Positions 10,588-20,680 are shown, counted from the first letter of the stretch. The stretch is DNA of 37,385 nucleotides from Balamuthia mandrillaris (GCA_031835245.1 JAVKOQ010000443.1:1-37385), one strand, 5' to 3'. Notes: a model not told the origin generated them from the sequence alone. Numbers and translations are program-made.

Positions 10588-12201
10588 ATGGCTTCCCCGT
10601 CAGCTGCTGCCGCCTTGGAGCAAGCGGAGGCACTAGCCATGTTTTGCAAAATGTGTTCTCTGTTGACCAAGCCGCGTACGGAACAACAGCCCCACTGGGA
10701 GGTGCAGGGCAGGCTGCGCCTTTGCCTTCCCGCCACACCCGACGCTCTGCTTGTGGAGCTGGTTGCTGCTGAGCAGCAGCACCAAGGCTTAGCGGAGGAG
10801 ACTTCTGTGGTTCTGGTCCGGGACTACAGCGACCTTTCCCAGGAAAGCGCGGCTCACCTCCGACACAAGGTCATGCCGGACATCGCCACCCAGTACATGG
10901 AGGACCTCAAGGACAGGGCGGGACTGCAGCCGCCGCCCGAGCTATTCATCGAGGCCGCCCTGGTGCACGCCAGGACAGCAGAGCCCGATGGTTTCGTGCT
11001 GCAGTTCCGCCCGCAAGCGGACGGCAGCAGGGGGCTTGAGGTCAACTCCTGGCGGCTCATGGGGGACATCCTTCATCGTATGGGGGCGGTCCTCGAGTGC
11101 ATGGACATGATGGTCAGGCAGCACGTAGTGTTCCAGGAGGTGCGGGTGGTGTGGGCGAACCGCAAAGCCGTAGCGCCAACCCGAGGCCCTGTTCGCCCTC
11201 CGTTTTATGGCCATTCATCACTGACGAATATGAGTGCCCTCCAAACTCCGGTGCTTGGCCGAGCACAAGCAGAGAACCTCGCGGTCGCCCCAGCAGCCAC
11301 AACCAAAGGTTGTAGCAGCGACGAGAGCGGGAGCAGCAGCAGCAGCAACATCAGAAGCGAGCAACGATCTCACCAAGCAGCACACGAGGTGGTGCATGAA
11401 TCCCATCTTCCCGCCACCCCTCAACCAGTCGGTGCCAAACGGCAGCCTCTGCCTCCCTTGCATGGACCGTTGAGTAGCTCCTCGCACAAACGCCGCAGGC
11501 TGACCCTTCCTCTTGTCGACGTGCTCTCACCGGCGGAGAAGGGAAAGGAGAAGGAAAAACAAGTGGAGGAGGGGGAAGAGGAGGTGGAGGAGGGGGAAGA
11601 GGAGGCGGAGGAGGCGGAGGAGGAAGAAGAAGAGGAAGAGGAAGAAGAGGAGGAGGAAGCGGAGGCGGAAGAGGAGGGGGAAGTGGAAGCGGCAGAGGAA
11701 GACGACAGTGATTACAAACCGGATGAGAGAGAGCTGCCCACCTTCACCTGGCACTGCCAATCCTCCACCACTGGGAGGTTGGCTGCCACGAGGGAGGGAC
11801 GTTTCTGCTGGAAGGACATATACGGTTTGATCCCCAAGAACCAGCGCCAGCATCTCATGTGCATCCAGGTGCCAGGCAACATGTGGGTGTGCTCCGCCTG
11901 TTGCGTGAAAAATGTCAAGAAACATCGTGGGCAACAACTTGTGAAGAAAAGGTCCCTGCACAGACGCTTTTCCCAACATGTGCGCAAGATGCACCCAGAG
12001 CTCTTCACCACCCATCCCAACCAGGGCAATGAGCAGTGGAGCTGCAACGTTGGCACAGTATTACAAGTGAGCAACGGTAGTTTCACCAAGAGCCATCGCA
12101 TCACAGTGCCTCAGCTCATCAAGCTGAACCGATTGGCAGCAGATGGCGAGGTGGTGCCCGTGTGCCAGCCCAACGTCCGCAGTCGCCTCAACCAGGCGTG
12201 A
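10588..12201 (+). CDS. Unknown 537-residue protein with acidic centre and Cys/His C-terminus
   Basis: Single-exon frame from ATG 10588 in a good context (GCCCATGG). I recognise no family. Residues about 1-200 look globular (LRDYS-like strands, HKVMPDIATQYMEDLKD, FVLQFRPQADGSRGLEVNSW, VLECMDMMVRQHVVFQEV). Residues 215-315 are Ser/Gln rich and disordered, with a basic patch SHKRRRL at about 300. Residues about 320-375 are nearly all Glu. The C-terminal 160 residues look globular again (WHCQSSTTGRLAATREGRF, DIYGLIPKNQRQHLMCIQV, WVCSACCVKNVKKH, HRRFSQHVRKMHPELF, WSCNVGTVLQVSNG). The CxxCC followed by spaced His could bind one zinc, but the spacing is not a standard finger. A nuclear, possibly DNA-linked role is inference. 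The next gene on the same strand, a YEATS protein, begins 320 bp later. Confidence 0.7.
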   Translation: MASPSAAAALEQAEALAMFCKMCSLLTKPRTEQQPHWEVQGRLRLCLPATPDALLVELVAAEQQHQGLAEETSVVLVRDYSDLSQESAAHLRHKVMPDIATQYMEDLKDRAGLQPPPELFIEAALVHARTAEPDGFVLQFRPQADGSRGLEVNSWRLMGDILHRMGAVLECMDMMVRQHVVFQEVRVVWANRKAVAPTRGPVRPPFYGHSSLTNMSALQTPVLGRAQAENLAVAPAATTKGCSSDESGSSSSSNIRSEQRSHQAAHEVVHESHLPATPQPVGAKRQPLPPLHGPLSSSSHKRRRLTLPLVDVLSPAEKGKEKEKQVEEGEEEVEEGEEEAEEAEEEEEEEEEEEEEEAEAEEEGEVEAAEEDDSDYKPDERELPTFTWHCQSSTTGRLAATREGRFCWKDIYGLIPKNQRQHLMCIQVPGNMWVCSACCVKNVKKHRGQQLVKKRSLHRRFSQHVRKMHPELFTTHPNQGNEQWSCNVGTVLQVSNGSFTKSHRITVPQLIKLNRLAADGEVVPVCQPNVRSRLNQA

Positions 12202-12521
12202 CTGTACAGCAGTCGCTACCTACCTACCTACCTACCACCACTAATCTATTTATTTGTTTATTTTTGTACAGTCGAATTTGCACACCCTGCTTTCTCCCTC
12301 CTCTCCGTGCTTTTCTTTCTCTCCTCTCATGTCTCTCTCTGTCGCCATGAGCTGCATGATCAAAACCCTTGAGGAGGCATTTGAGAAGCGGCGGCACCGC
12401 TCGCCGTGCCACCCACACGCGTGCGGCGTGGCTGGGTGTGCTGCTGGTTGGCACCGGCGGCGCTTAAAAATTGATTGGTTGGTGTAACAGGGACACACAG
12501 ACACACAGACCTGCTGCGCAG
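12202..12521. other. Intergenic stretch with short CTAC repeat
   Basis: No gene is seen in these 320 bp between the 10588-12201 gene and the YEATS gene. They contain about four tandem CTAC units near 12217-12236 and pyrimidine-rich DNA at 12290-12340. Codon-like GC-rich sequence at 12350-12460 lacks a credible start. Confidence 0.5.
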
Positions 12522-13786
12522 ATGCAAAGCAAGAAACGAAAAATAGGACCGAAAGAACCAGAAGACCTACTCAGCAAGGAAAGAACAGCAAGCCCCCAAA
12601 GAAAAGAAGCTCGCTGCCACATAAACGGATGCAAAAAGCCAAGCAAAAGGTGTGACTATGGCATGTGCCGAGCTCACTGCCAGCGACTGCACGAGTGGGC
12701 TTCCCTTGGCCCTTGTGCAGGACACACTTCAACCAAGCCAGGGCGTAACAGCGCCAACTCGCCCACTTCCACGCCCAATGGGTCCACACCCATTGTGCCT
12801 GGTTCAGCACTGCCTCCTCCTCTTCCTTCTTCTCCTTTAGCTTCCTCCTCCACCTCCTCTACTCCCTCCTCCTCCTCCTCCTCTGGTTCAGCACTGCCTC
12901 CTCCTCTTCCTTCTTCTCCTCCTCTTCCCTCCCCTTTGGCTTCCTCCTCCTCTTCTCCTTCGACTTCCATCTCCGCTGAGGTAGCTGCTTTAGGCCCTGT
13001 GGCTGCTGGGCATCAAGCAAGCGGCTACGGCACGCAACGATCAACAAGAGTTAGAGTCAAGGCGAAAAGGGGAATCGTTTTTGGGCACAAAGCGTGGAAG
13101 TTGGACAAAGAAACGGATGAGCAGCACACTCATGGTTGGACAGCTTTCGTGAAAGGTCCTCCTGGCGACAGGGACATATCTTACTTTGTGAAACAAGTGG
13201 TGTTTCAATTGGATCCAAGCTTCAAAAAACCACATAAACGAGGTTCTCTGCTCTCTTCTCTCTCTTCTCTCTTCTCTTCTCTCTTCTCTTCTCTGCTTCT
13301 CTGCTTCTCTGCTTCTCTCCTCGTTCTCTCTAGATGTACTGACACAGTGGCCTGATGGGTGCAGTGGTGAACAAGCCGCCATTCAAAATAACGGCAACGG
13401 CGTACGAGTCGTTCGACCTTAGTATTTGGCTCCACTTTGTGGACAAAGCAGAGGCACCGGTGAGCCTTGGCTATTATCGTGTGCAGTTAGACGCACATGG
13501 TACACAAATGGACTACAATGAAATCATCTTTGAGAGCCCCACCATGCACAGCATCCTGCAAGGCAAGAGGAATGGAACGGCTCTTCCTTCGATCTCTTCA
13601 AGTTCTTCTTCTTCTTCTTCCTCTTCTTCCTCTTCTTCTTCAACAACTACTACCCATGCTGGGACGTTCTATTGTGTGCACTGTGGGGGGCCAATACTCC
13701 AGAACCCTAGTTTTCCTCATCCTACATACTGCCCTCACTGCGGCAAACCTGCCCCTCTGCCGCTGCTCTTAAACTTTCTCAAATAA
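12522..13786 (+). CDS. YEATS-domain protein with N-terminal Cys motif and C-terminal zinc ribbon
   Basis: Predicted histone-acylation reader of the GAS41/YAF9/TAF14 type. Exons 12522-13242 and 13365-13786 give 380 residues; the splice joins PHKR to VVNKPPF inside the domain, in frame. The YEATS domain spans about residues 175-300: RGIVFGHKAWKL, HGWTAFVKGPPGDRDISYFV, KQVVFQLDPSFKKPHKR, then VNKPPFKITATAYESFDLSI, WLHFVDKA and YNEIIFESP. The aromatic strand HGWTAF matches the HTHxW segment of known readers. Outside the domain, residues 38-70 carry a Cys/His cluster (CHINGCKKPSKRCDYGMC, then CQRLH), residues 90-160 are Ser/Pro repeats, and the C-terminus has CVHCGG...CPHCGK, a zinc ribbon. GAS41 instead ends in a coiled coil; none is seen here. 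ATG 12522 is the first ATG of the frame. Polyadenylation signal AATAAA is at 13805. It faces a RING/YEATS gene tail to tail. Confidence 0.88.
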
Positions 13787-13804
13787 TAATCACAGGCAAA
13801 GGAT

Positions 13805-13810
13805 AATAAA
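13805..13810 (+). terminator. Polyadenylation signal AATAAA of the YEATS gene
   Basis: AATAAA lies 19 bp past the stop codon at 13786, with a second AATAAA-like copy (CAATAAAT) about 30 bp further on. Stop codons of this gene and its convergent neighbour are about 110 bp apart. Confidence 0.55.
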
Positions 13811-13896
13811 TCCGAGTGTTTCATAAATATTCAATAAATTAAATAATATCGAAAAACAACAATAAGAGAGAAAAGAAAAGAAAGTCTTTTTTTCTT

Positions 13897-14119
13897 TTAG
13901 GAACGATGTGAGGAGGAAGAAGAAGAGGAAGGGTTGGTAAAGTCAAAGGTGATGCAGTACGCTTTGTGAGTGCCGTTCTTCTCGAAAGAGAGAAGATGCT
14001 CAAAGCCGATCGGTCGATGCGCGTTTTGACGAAAGTGAACGTTTCCTCTTATTGTGAATGTTGACCACCCGATCTGTGTTTCAATTCAATTTTAACATGA
14101 GAATGAGAAGAGAGAGAGA

Positions 14120-14155
<36 letters not shown>

Positions 14156-15532
14156 ACACGAAAAGGACAAACTAACCCTGGTAAACTCGAAGGGATCAGA
14201 GTTAAGAACGACGGTGGCGGGTTGGAACGATGGATGCAGAAAGACCTCCACTTTGTCGATGTAGAGCCCAGTCGGCATTTGTGTGGCGGGTCCCAACTGT
14301 TCGTCCATTCCCAAAACTTTGATGAAAAACTTCCACTTGTGTTTATTGTATCCTGCGTTCTAAAAGTATTGTTGATAGTGAAAAAGATTCCATGTTAGTG
14401 AGGAAACAGAAAGAACGAAGATGGAACGAAGAAAGTAGAAGGAAGATGAACGAAGACAGAACAGAGAAGAAAAGATAAGAAAGGACACAGGAAAGATTAA
14501 AGATGAAACAAACCTCCAAAAGTTGATGTGTGTTGCCAATAATAAGCTTCTTCTTGCCGTTGAGCATTCTTGCTCGCTGTGCCTCCACCTCCTCCGCTCG
14601 TTCTTTGTACATGGTTGGAAACCTCTCCTCCACGACTGACACCAACAACACGTTGGGCTTCATCTGAGGAACAAAGAGACAGGGCTCTCGACAGAGCGGG
14701 CAGCGCGGCTTGTGGCTTACCGCCATTTGCAAGCATAACTCGCAAAAAGTGTGGCCACACACCGTGCTCACTGTTGGGAACCAAGAAAGAAGCAGAAAGA
14801 GAGAAATGAGAAGAGAGCAGACGCAAGAAAAGAGAGAAAAGAGAAGAAGAAGAAGAAGAAGAAGAAGAACAAGAAGAACAAGAAGAACAAGAACAAGAAG
14901 AAGAACAACAAGAACAAGGTGTGAACTGAAAAAAAAAACGAACCAGGTTTGTACAAGAGTTCCGTGCAAACGGGACAAGTAAAGTCAATACCAGCCTCCA
15001 ACGCCAAATACTCGTCCTCCACACTCGACTTTGTTGTTGTCGTTATCGCTGTTGAAGAGGAAGCCGAGCAAGAAGGCGAAGCAGAAGAAGAGCCTCTACG
15101 GCTCAACACTTTTTCTTTCGCCTCCTCCTCTTCCTCCTCCTCCTCCTCTCCGTCTCCTCCTCGCTCACGGTCTGTTGCCGATGAAGAAGTGGTTGGTGGA
15201 GCGTTCATCAAAGTGGTTGTTGGCGGAAGCGGCTCTTCTGTCGTCTGTTGCTCCGCTTGGTCATGATGGTCATGCTCATGGCTTTGGTGCGGGTGTTGTT
15301 GTTGGTGTTGATGATGCTCCTCTTGTGCGTCGTGTTGGTGTGGTTGAAGCGAAGCAGCGGTTGATATTTCTGTGTGTGGTGGCTCAGAAGGTGGCTGTTG
15401 TTGATGTTGTTGAGCGGAGGCGGAGGCGGAGGAGGAGGAGGAAGAGGAGGAAGAAGAAGCAGCAGCAGAAGAAGCAGCGGAAGATTTAGAGCGTCTGTCT
15501 CCGCCGCCCATCACTCGACGAAGTCTTTCCAT
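13897..15532 (-). CDS. RING finger protein with C-terminal YEATS-like domain
   Basis: Predicted E3 ubiquitin ligase with a chromatin-reader-like domain. Exons on the minus strand are 14944-15532, 14514-14770, 14177-14359 and 13897-14073; phases agree and give 401 residues. Residues 1-180 are disordered (Ser, Gln/His, Glu runs). A C3HC4 RING spans about 184-222: CPVC, then CGHTFCELC, then CPLC, split by intron 1 with the frame preserved. A helical linker follows (RFPTMYKERAEEVEAQRARM). Residues about 283-395 read like a YEATS fold: KHKWKFFIKVLG, YIDKVEVFLHPSF, DPFEFTRIGWSTFTIRGNVH and IGFEHLLSFEKNG. Compare the YEATS pattern of W-x-V-x-V-x-G, then V-x-F-x-L-H-P-S-F, then P-F-E-x-x-x-x-G-W-G-x-F. 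The order of these motifs is right, and the LHPSF and GW segments are strong. Whether the acyl-lysine pocket is kept is unknown. Confidence 0.8.
14108..14156 (-). repeat. Intronic CT tract of the RING/YEATS gene
   Basis: GA repeats on plus, CT on the coding strand, in intron 3. Intron 1 of the same gene has a TTC tract at about 14845-14915. Confidence 0.8.
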
Positions 15533-16411
15533 TTCGCTACGTCAAAATAAAAATAATAAATCAATAAATCAAACATCAAAAGTTGTTATAAAAATATAAA
15601 AACGGAAGAAGACCGGTCGGTAGGAAAAGAAAGACGAAGAAGAACAACAAGAAGAAGTAGTAACCAAAGGATGGGTGAGCGCAAACTTACCCTTTTTTTT
15701 TTTTCTTGAAGTATTATTGCGATTTTTTTTTTTTTTTTGTCGCTGTGGATTTGAGAGCAAAAAAAAATTTGGTTTTCGCTGATGAATGAGAGAGCAGCAG
15801 AAGGTACGAACCTGTTCGATCTCTGATAACAAAGCAAGCCAAAAAAAAACCCCAAGCGGGAAGCTCTCGCGTTGTTTGTTCCAAAAGAAAAAAAAAATGC
15901 GTTCCTTTTCCTCTTCGTTCTGTCTTTTTTTCGAGTTTTCTTCACATTCCAAGTTTTGGCATCGCTTGGGTTGGGTAAGCCATCAGCATGGCGTAAATTG
16001 AAGTATTGCTCTGCCCATTGGAGTGCGAAGATGGCGGCCAGAAGAGATGCCATGCCAGTGGCGTGGTAACACGCCGAGCCACAAAAACTCGACAAAAAAA
16101 AAATTGGGAAAAATCAATAATATCAAAAATAGTTATTTTTGTCGACGCGCCGCGAAGAGGAGAACACCTATTTTTTTATCTCGTGAAGCGAAAATAATTA
16201 TTCCGAAGGCTGCAAATATTCTTTTTGTCGACGGAAACTTACCCCGGCCGTTCAGAAAAATAAAAAGAAAAAGCGAAAAACGAAGAAGGAAAGCTAAAAA
16301 CCTCTGCCTCTACTCTTGTTCTTCCTCTGCCTCTACTGTAATTTTTTTTTTCTCTCTCTATTCTTTGATCGAGAACCGTGGGTCCCCCCCCCAAAAAATA
16401 AATAAAACAAA
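15533..16411. promoter_or_regulatory. Divergent promoter interval with paired GTCGAC palindromes
   Basis: This interval of 879 bp separates the start of the RING/YEATS gene (minus) from Rheb (plus). GTCGAC occurs at 16141-16146 and 16227-16232, each preceded by TTTTT, and a near copy (CTCGACAAAAA, the reverse of TTTTTGTCGAG) lies at 16088-16098. An open stretch on the minus strand near 15944-16053 looks partly coding (start MASLLAAIFALQW) but cannot be spliced in frame to either gene by me. T and A runs fill much of 15700-15900. Confidence 0.45.
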
Positions 16412-17012
16412 ATGTCAAGCTACAAGAAACAACGCAAAGTGGCCGTGATGGGCTTTCGTGCTGTCGGTACGTTTTTCGATCTTCTCGATTTCTCTTCTTT
16501 TTCTCCCCCTGTCCTCTCCTTTCTTTCTTTCTTCTTTTTCTTCTTCGACTTCCTCTTTATTTTTTTTTAAGATGTAGAAAAACATTTTTTTAAAAAACTC
16601 CGTTTTATTTTTAATGTTTGATTAACCTTTTCGTTTCTCTCTCTCCCTCTCTTTTTAACAAAACGATTATCAACAAAAATGAAAACAGGAAAATCGGCGA
16701 TAACGATTCAGTTTACTGAAAACCATTTTGTAGATAGCTATAACCCGACCATAGAGAACACCTTCACCAAGGTCATCAAATACAAAGGCACCGACTACGA
16801 GACCGAGATCATTGACACCGCTGGACAGGTTTGCCGCTTCTCTCTCTTCCTCTTCTTCTCTCTTCCTCACTTTTCTTCTCTTTCTCCCCTTCTTTTTCTT
16901 TCATATTTCTTCCTCGTTGTGTCTTCTTTCTCCCTCTCTTCGTCGTGTTTTCCTCCTTGTGCTTTCTCCTCGCTTTCTCTTGTTTTTCCTACCATACTCT
17001 CCTTTGCGTTCC

Positions 17013-17054
<42 letters not shown>

Positions 17055-17495
17055 ATTCATTGTTTTTATAACTCTCGTCACCATCACTCTTTTTTCTTTG
17101 TACTCTTTCCGCTTTCTCTTACTTTGTTTTTACGTGAACAGGATGAACACTCCATTTTTCCATTCCGGGGGAGCGTTGGCATTCATGGCTACCTCCTCGT
17201 ATACTCGGTAGCCTCTCGCTCCTCGCTCGAGATTGTCAAAGTGCTCAACGAGAAGATCTTGGATGCTTGTGGCAAGAATGACGTGCCTCGCGTGCTTGTT
17301 GGCAACAAGAGCGATTTGCAGTTGGAGCGAGCCATTTCCACGGAGGAGGGAAGACGTGTGGCGGAGGAGGAGCTCAAATGTGCGTTTATGGAGTGCTCGG
17401 CTAAACATAACGAAAATATTTGTACGTTATTTTTCGTGTTTTTTTGGGTGAAGCTCCACTTTTTCTCTTTCTGTCTTCTCTATTCAATTCTATTC

Positions 17496-17533
<38 letters not shown>

Positions 17534-17666
17534 GTCCATTCATTGTTGCTTGTTCTTACCCAAATGGTCTAAATACACAGCGGACACTTTCTTAGCGCTC
17601 ATCGCAGAGATCGAAAAGTCCACAGCGCCCGAAGTCAAGAAAGAAGACAACTGCGTCCTCTTCTAA
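16412..17666 (+). CDS. RHEB: Rheb small GTPase
   Basis: Ras-family GTPase that activates TORC1 on endolysosomal membranes. Exons 16412-16466, 16689-16828, 17142-17421 and 17581-17666 give 186 residues, against 184 in human. All GTPase boxes are present: P-loop GFRAVGKS (with the Rheb-typical Arg at residue 16 where Ras has Gly12), switch I PTIENTFTK, DTAGQDEHSIFP, VGNKSDL and SAK. DTAGQDE-SIFP and DSY-PTIENTFTK are Rheb hallmarks. The protein ends NCVLF, a CaaX box whose last residue is Phe, where human Rheb ends in Met. By the usual rule, X=Leu or Phe favours geranylgeranyltransferase I rather than farnesyltransferase, so the lipid may differ; this is inference. Introns 2 and 3 contain CT repeats. 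Polyadenylation signal AATAAA is at 17764. The upstream interval carries the GTCGAC pair. Confidence 0.95.
17018..17051 (+). repeat. Intronic CT tract of Rheb
   Basis: Pure CT repeat in Rheb intron 2; a second one lies in intron 3 at about 17500-17529. Confidence 0.85.
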
Positions 17667-17763
17667 CAAACCATTCTTCCCTCCTCCTCTCTTCCTTACT
17701 TTCTTCTTTCTCAGACAAACGAACAATTGTAGATAAAAGTATATTTTTTTTTTGTTGTTTTGG

Positions 17764-17769
17764 AATAAA
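17764..17769 (+). terminator. Polyadenylation signal AATAAA of Rheb
   Basis: AATAAA lies 98 bp past the Rheb stop codon and 78 bp before the stop of the convergent FAM193-like gene, so the two 3' ends share about 180 bp. Confidence 0.5.
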
Positions 17770-17846
17770 GAAAACAAAAAGAAGAGAGAGAAAGTGATGA
17801 AACAAAAAAAGTTGGTGTGTTCGTTCCACCCTCCACTTTCTCCTTC

Positions 17847-20680
17847 TCACTCCACAAAACTCATGCGCGACTGTTGGTGATAGCTCTCTCTCTGCGCGCG
17901 ACACATTTCGCTCAGCGCCTTCCACGCGGATCCCTCGAAGCTCATCAAGCAGCTTTTGTTGCTTTTGTTGTTGTTGTTGTTGGTTGTGGTTGCGTTCTGG
18001 CGGCTGACGCTCTCCAACCTTCTTCGAAAGGCCTCCACTTCCTCATCCTGACGAGCGCGCAAGGCAGGGTCCATCTCGGCGTCCAGGTCTTCTTCCTCCC
18101 AAAAGTGAGGGAAGGAGGTGAACTGAGCCATTCGTTCGGCGAGACTTGTTGGAGTTGAAGAAGAATGAGAGGGAGAAGGAAGAACTTCTTGCTCTTTGTT
18201 ATTGGAGGAGAGGAGAGAAGGAGATGAAGAAGGAGAAGCAGAGGACGAATTGGAAGAGGACGAAGTGGTAGAAGAAGCAGGGTTGTTGGTATTTGCTAAC
18301 TCAGTTTTAGAAGCAACAGAGTGGTGGTCTTCTGCCTTTTCCACAAAACCAGCCTCTGCTTGTTTTGTGGCCTCCTCTTTCTTCTTTTTCTGCTGCTGTT
18401 TCTTGCGTTGCTTCCGTTTGGCATTGCGTGCTGCTTTGCTGGCTGCTTGTTGATGTTGCTGTTGATTGTGATGAGGTTTACTTCCATTTATGAAAGACAG
18501 CAGTTCTTCCAATGGCCTATCATCCACGATAACTGGTTGTTTTTGAGCACTTTGTTGTTGTAAAGGAGAAGGAGGATTGTAATGAGGCAGTGGATGATGA
18601 TGATGTGAATGAGGAGGAATAACAGAATCTGAAGGAGAAGAAGCCAAAGGCGAAGCGGGAGCAGGAGAGGGTGCAGAAACTATTTTCGCATCCTGAATGG
18701 AAGGAGAAGGAGAAGGAGGTGCGGTTTTCTTTTGGGTTGTGGCAGTAGAAGCTGAACGTTCTGTATCTATTGGACGAGAATCCTGCTAATAAAGGTCGTA
18801 CATGTAAAGACAGAGAGAAAGCAAACGAAAAAGAAAAAGCAAACGAAATGAATAAAACTGCAAGCACAAAGAAACGAAAATGAAACGCAAACACGTACAT
18901 GCTTGCAAGTCACAGAGCCAGAATGATTGTGATGATGGTGGTGAGGACAACAAGCGGCGGTCGCATGTGGAACTGGTTTTTCCACTGGACCTTGTTGTTG
19001 CTGCTGCTGTTGTGGTTGACAACATAGATGATGATGATGCTGATGATGTTGGCATCGTTTGCTTAAAAGCTGTTGACACTCAGCTTTTAGCCTTGCTTCT
19101 CTTGCCTGAAAATGAAAGAAAGTAGAAACGAGCGTGAGGAAGAACGCAAAGGACAACGAGAAAAAAGTGGAAAAGAAAAAAAAATGAAGAAAGAGGAAAC
19201 CATGTTCGCACGCTCCTGTTCGTACATCTGGAGTTGCTTCTTTAACTTCTTCCATCTTAGTCGTGCCTTCTTCATCTTCTTCTCCAACCGAAGGTACTGC
19301 TGCAACACCGCGTCATTCTTCTTCAACTGCGACTTTAAATGTGGAATGTGAAGCTGCAAGACTGGATCCGATTGAATGAGGTCCCAAAAGAGACCTTTGT
19401 TGATGTCTCCCAAAGTCACATCAAACTGTTTCAAAAAGCAGTTGTGAAGGTAGATGAAAACGCCGTTGAAGATCTCGTTGGCGCTGCAGAGATCTTCGTA
19501 TTTGTTGAGCAAAAGGAGAAGAAAAGCAGCCGCTGTGTCTGGCTTGTTTACTGCAATATTATGCTCTTGTGAGATGAAGGTAAGAAGGGAAGAAAGAATC
19601 AAGAGGGAAGGGAAGACACGTACGTGTAAGATAAGACAACTGAGCAACAAGACCTTTGCACATGGATTCGAGCCAGATGCGTGCCTCCTTTTCCAACTTG
19701 TAGAACAGCAGTTCGGGGTCATGTTTGCACAATCGATAGACCAAATTGTAGCTAATTATCAATCGTTTGTTATTTGTTGGGGTTAGTTTGACTTCGTTAG
19801 CAAAGAGGAGAGAAAGAAACAGAGAGAAACAGAGAGAGAGAGACAGAGAGAGACAGAGAGAGACAGAGAGAGACAGAGAGAGAAGCAAAGCAGAAATTTG
19901 GCAGATCTATTCCGATGAAGCAAACAACTAGAGAAGAGGGAAGAGAGAGAAGAAAGAGAAGAGAGAGAAGAAAGAGAAGAGAAAGAAGAGAGAGAGAGCG
20001 AGAGAAGAAAGAAGTAGAGAGCAGCAGAGAAGAGAGAGAGGAGAGAGAGCAGAGAGAGAGAAGAGAAAAGGACAAGGGCAAAGAATGAAGAAGAAAATAC
20101 GTTTTTTCAAAGCTGATAGTAAAGCCATCTTCAAAGACGTCGTTGTGCTTAATTTCGGAATAAATCTGCCGAATGAGCACGCGTAGCTCTTCCCACCAAA
20201 CGGTCCACGTATCTTCTTGTGGCTGTGGCTGTGGCTGCTGCTGCTGCTTCTGCTTCTGCTGCTGCTGCTGCTTTATTATTTTTTTTTTAAAAAAAACAAA
20301 GAGAGAGCTATTAGTATCGAACACCCGATGAGAAAATCTTCTGCTTAGCAAAAAAGATATAACGGAACCTGGTTATTATTTTGGAGAGAGGTCTCACAAC
20401 AACCGCAGTGTTGTGAATGAGGGTGGTGCGGATGCGGATGCGGATGCGGATGCGGATGTGGTTGCGGAGAGGAGGAAGCATGGCTTCCGGGAATTTCCGA
20501 TTGGGTAGTCATGTTTGTCACCCTCGAGGTTGATGATGGATTGGCAGAAGAAGAAGAAGAAGCAGAAGAGGAGCGAGTTGCGTCGGAAGGTTGCCCACCC
20601 TTCTTTCCCTGATTGTGGCTCGTGTCTTGGCTCCGGGAGGAGGCAGCTGTTGCTGTCGTTGTGTTGTTGTTGTTCTGCAT
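17847..20680 (-). CDS. FAM193-like protein
   Basis: Large, partly disordered protein of 706 residues. Exons on the minus strand are 20369-20680, 20101-20270, 19624-19751, 19201-19565, 18899-19105 and 17847-18785; phases agree. The start at 20680 opens an Asn/Thr/Ser-rich tail, then a His/Pro repeat and HCGCCETS. A conserved helical core follows: TWTVWWEELRVLIRQIYSEI, then YNLVYRLCKHDPELLFYKLE, FLLLLLNKYEDLC, LHNCFLKQFDVTLGDINKG, and a long basic coiled coil KKMKKARLRWKKLKKQLQMY. A His/Cys-rich part comes next. The C-terminal exon has DDRPLEELLSFINGSK followed by a Lys/Arg/Gln run, and an acidic EEEDLDAEMDPALRARQDEE ending. Helical core, His-rich parts and the LLSFING-plus-basic-run ending recall metazoan FAM193A/B from memory; this match is tentative. 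Molecular function is unknown. Introns carry GA repeats (CT on the coding strand). Confidence 0.72.
19808..20075 (-). repeat. Intronic pyrimidine repeats of the FAM193-like gene
   Basis: GA and GACA repeats on plus (CT and CTGT on the coding strand) in two blocks, inside the intron between exons 20101-20270 and 19624-19751. Confidence 0.8.

Noticed and set aside
16028-16040. AAGATGGCGGCC resembling an animal YY1 site
   Set aside because: A single copy, inside a possibly coding stretch, in an organism where such a factor is not known to me.
15944-16053. Possible coding exon on the minus strand upstream of the RING/YEATS gene
   Set aside because: The only nearby donor does not join in frame to the first RING/YEATS exon, and the frame ends in low-complexity Lys/Arg; left as undecided.
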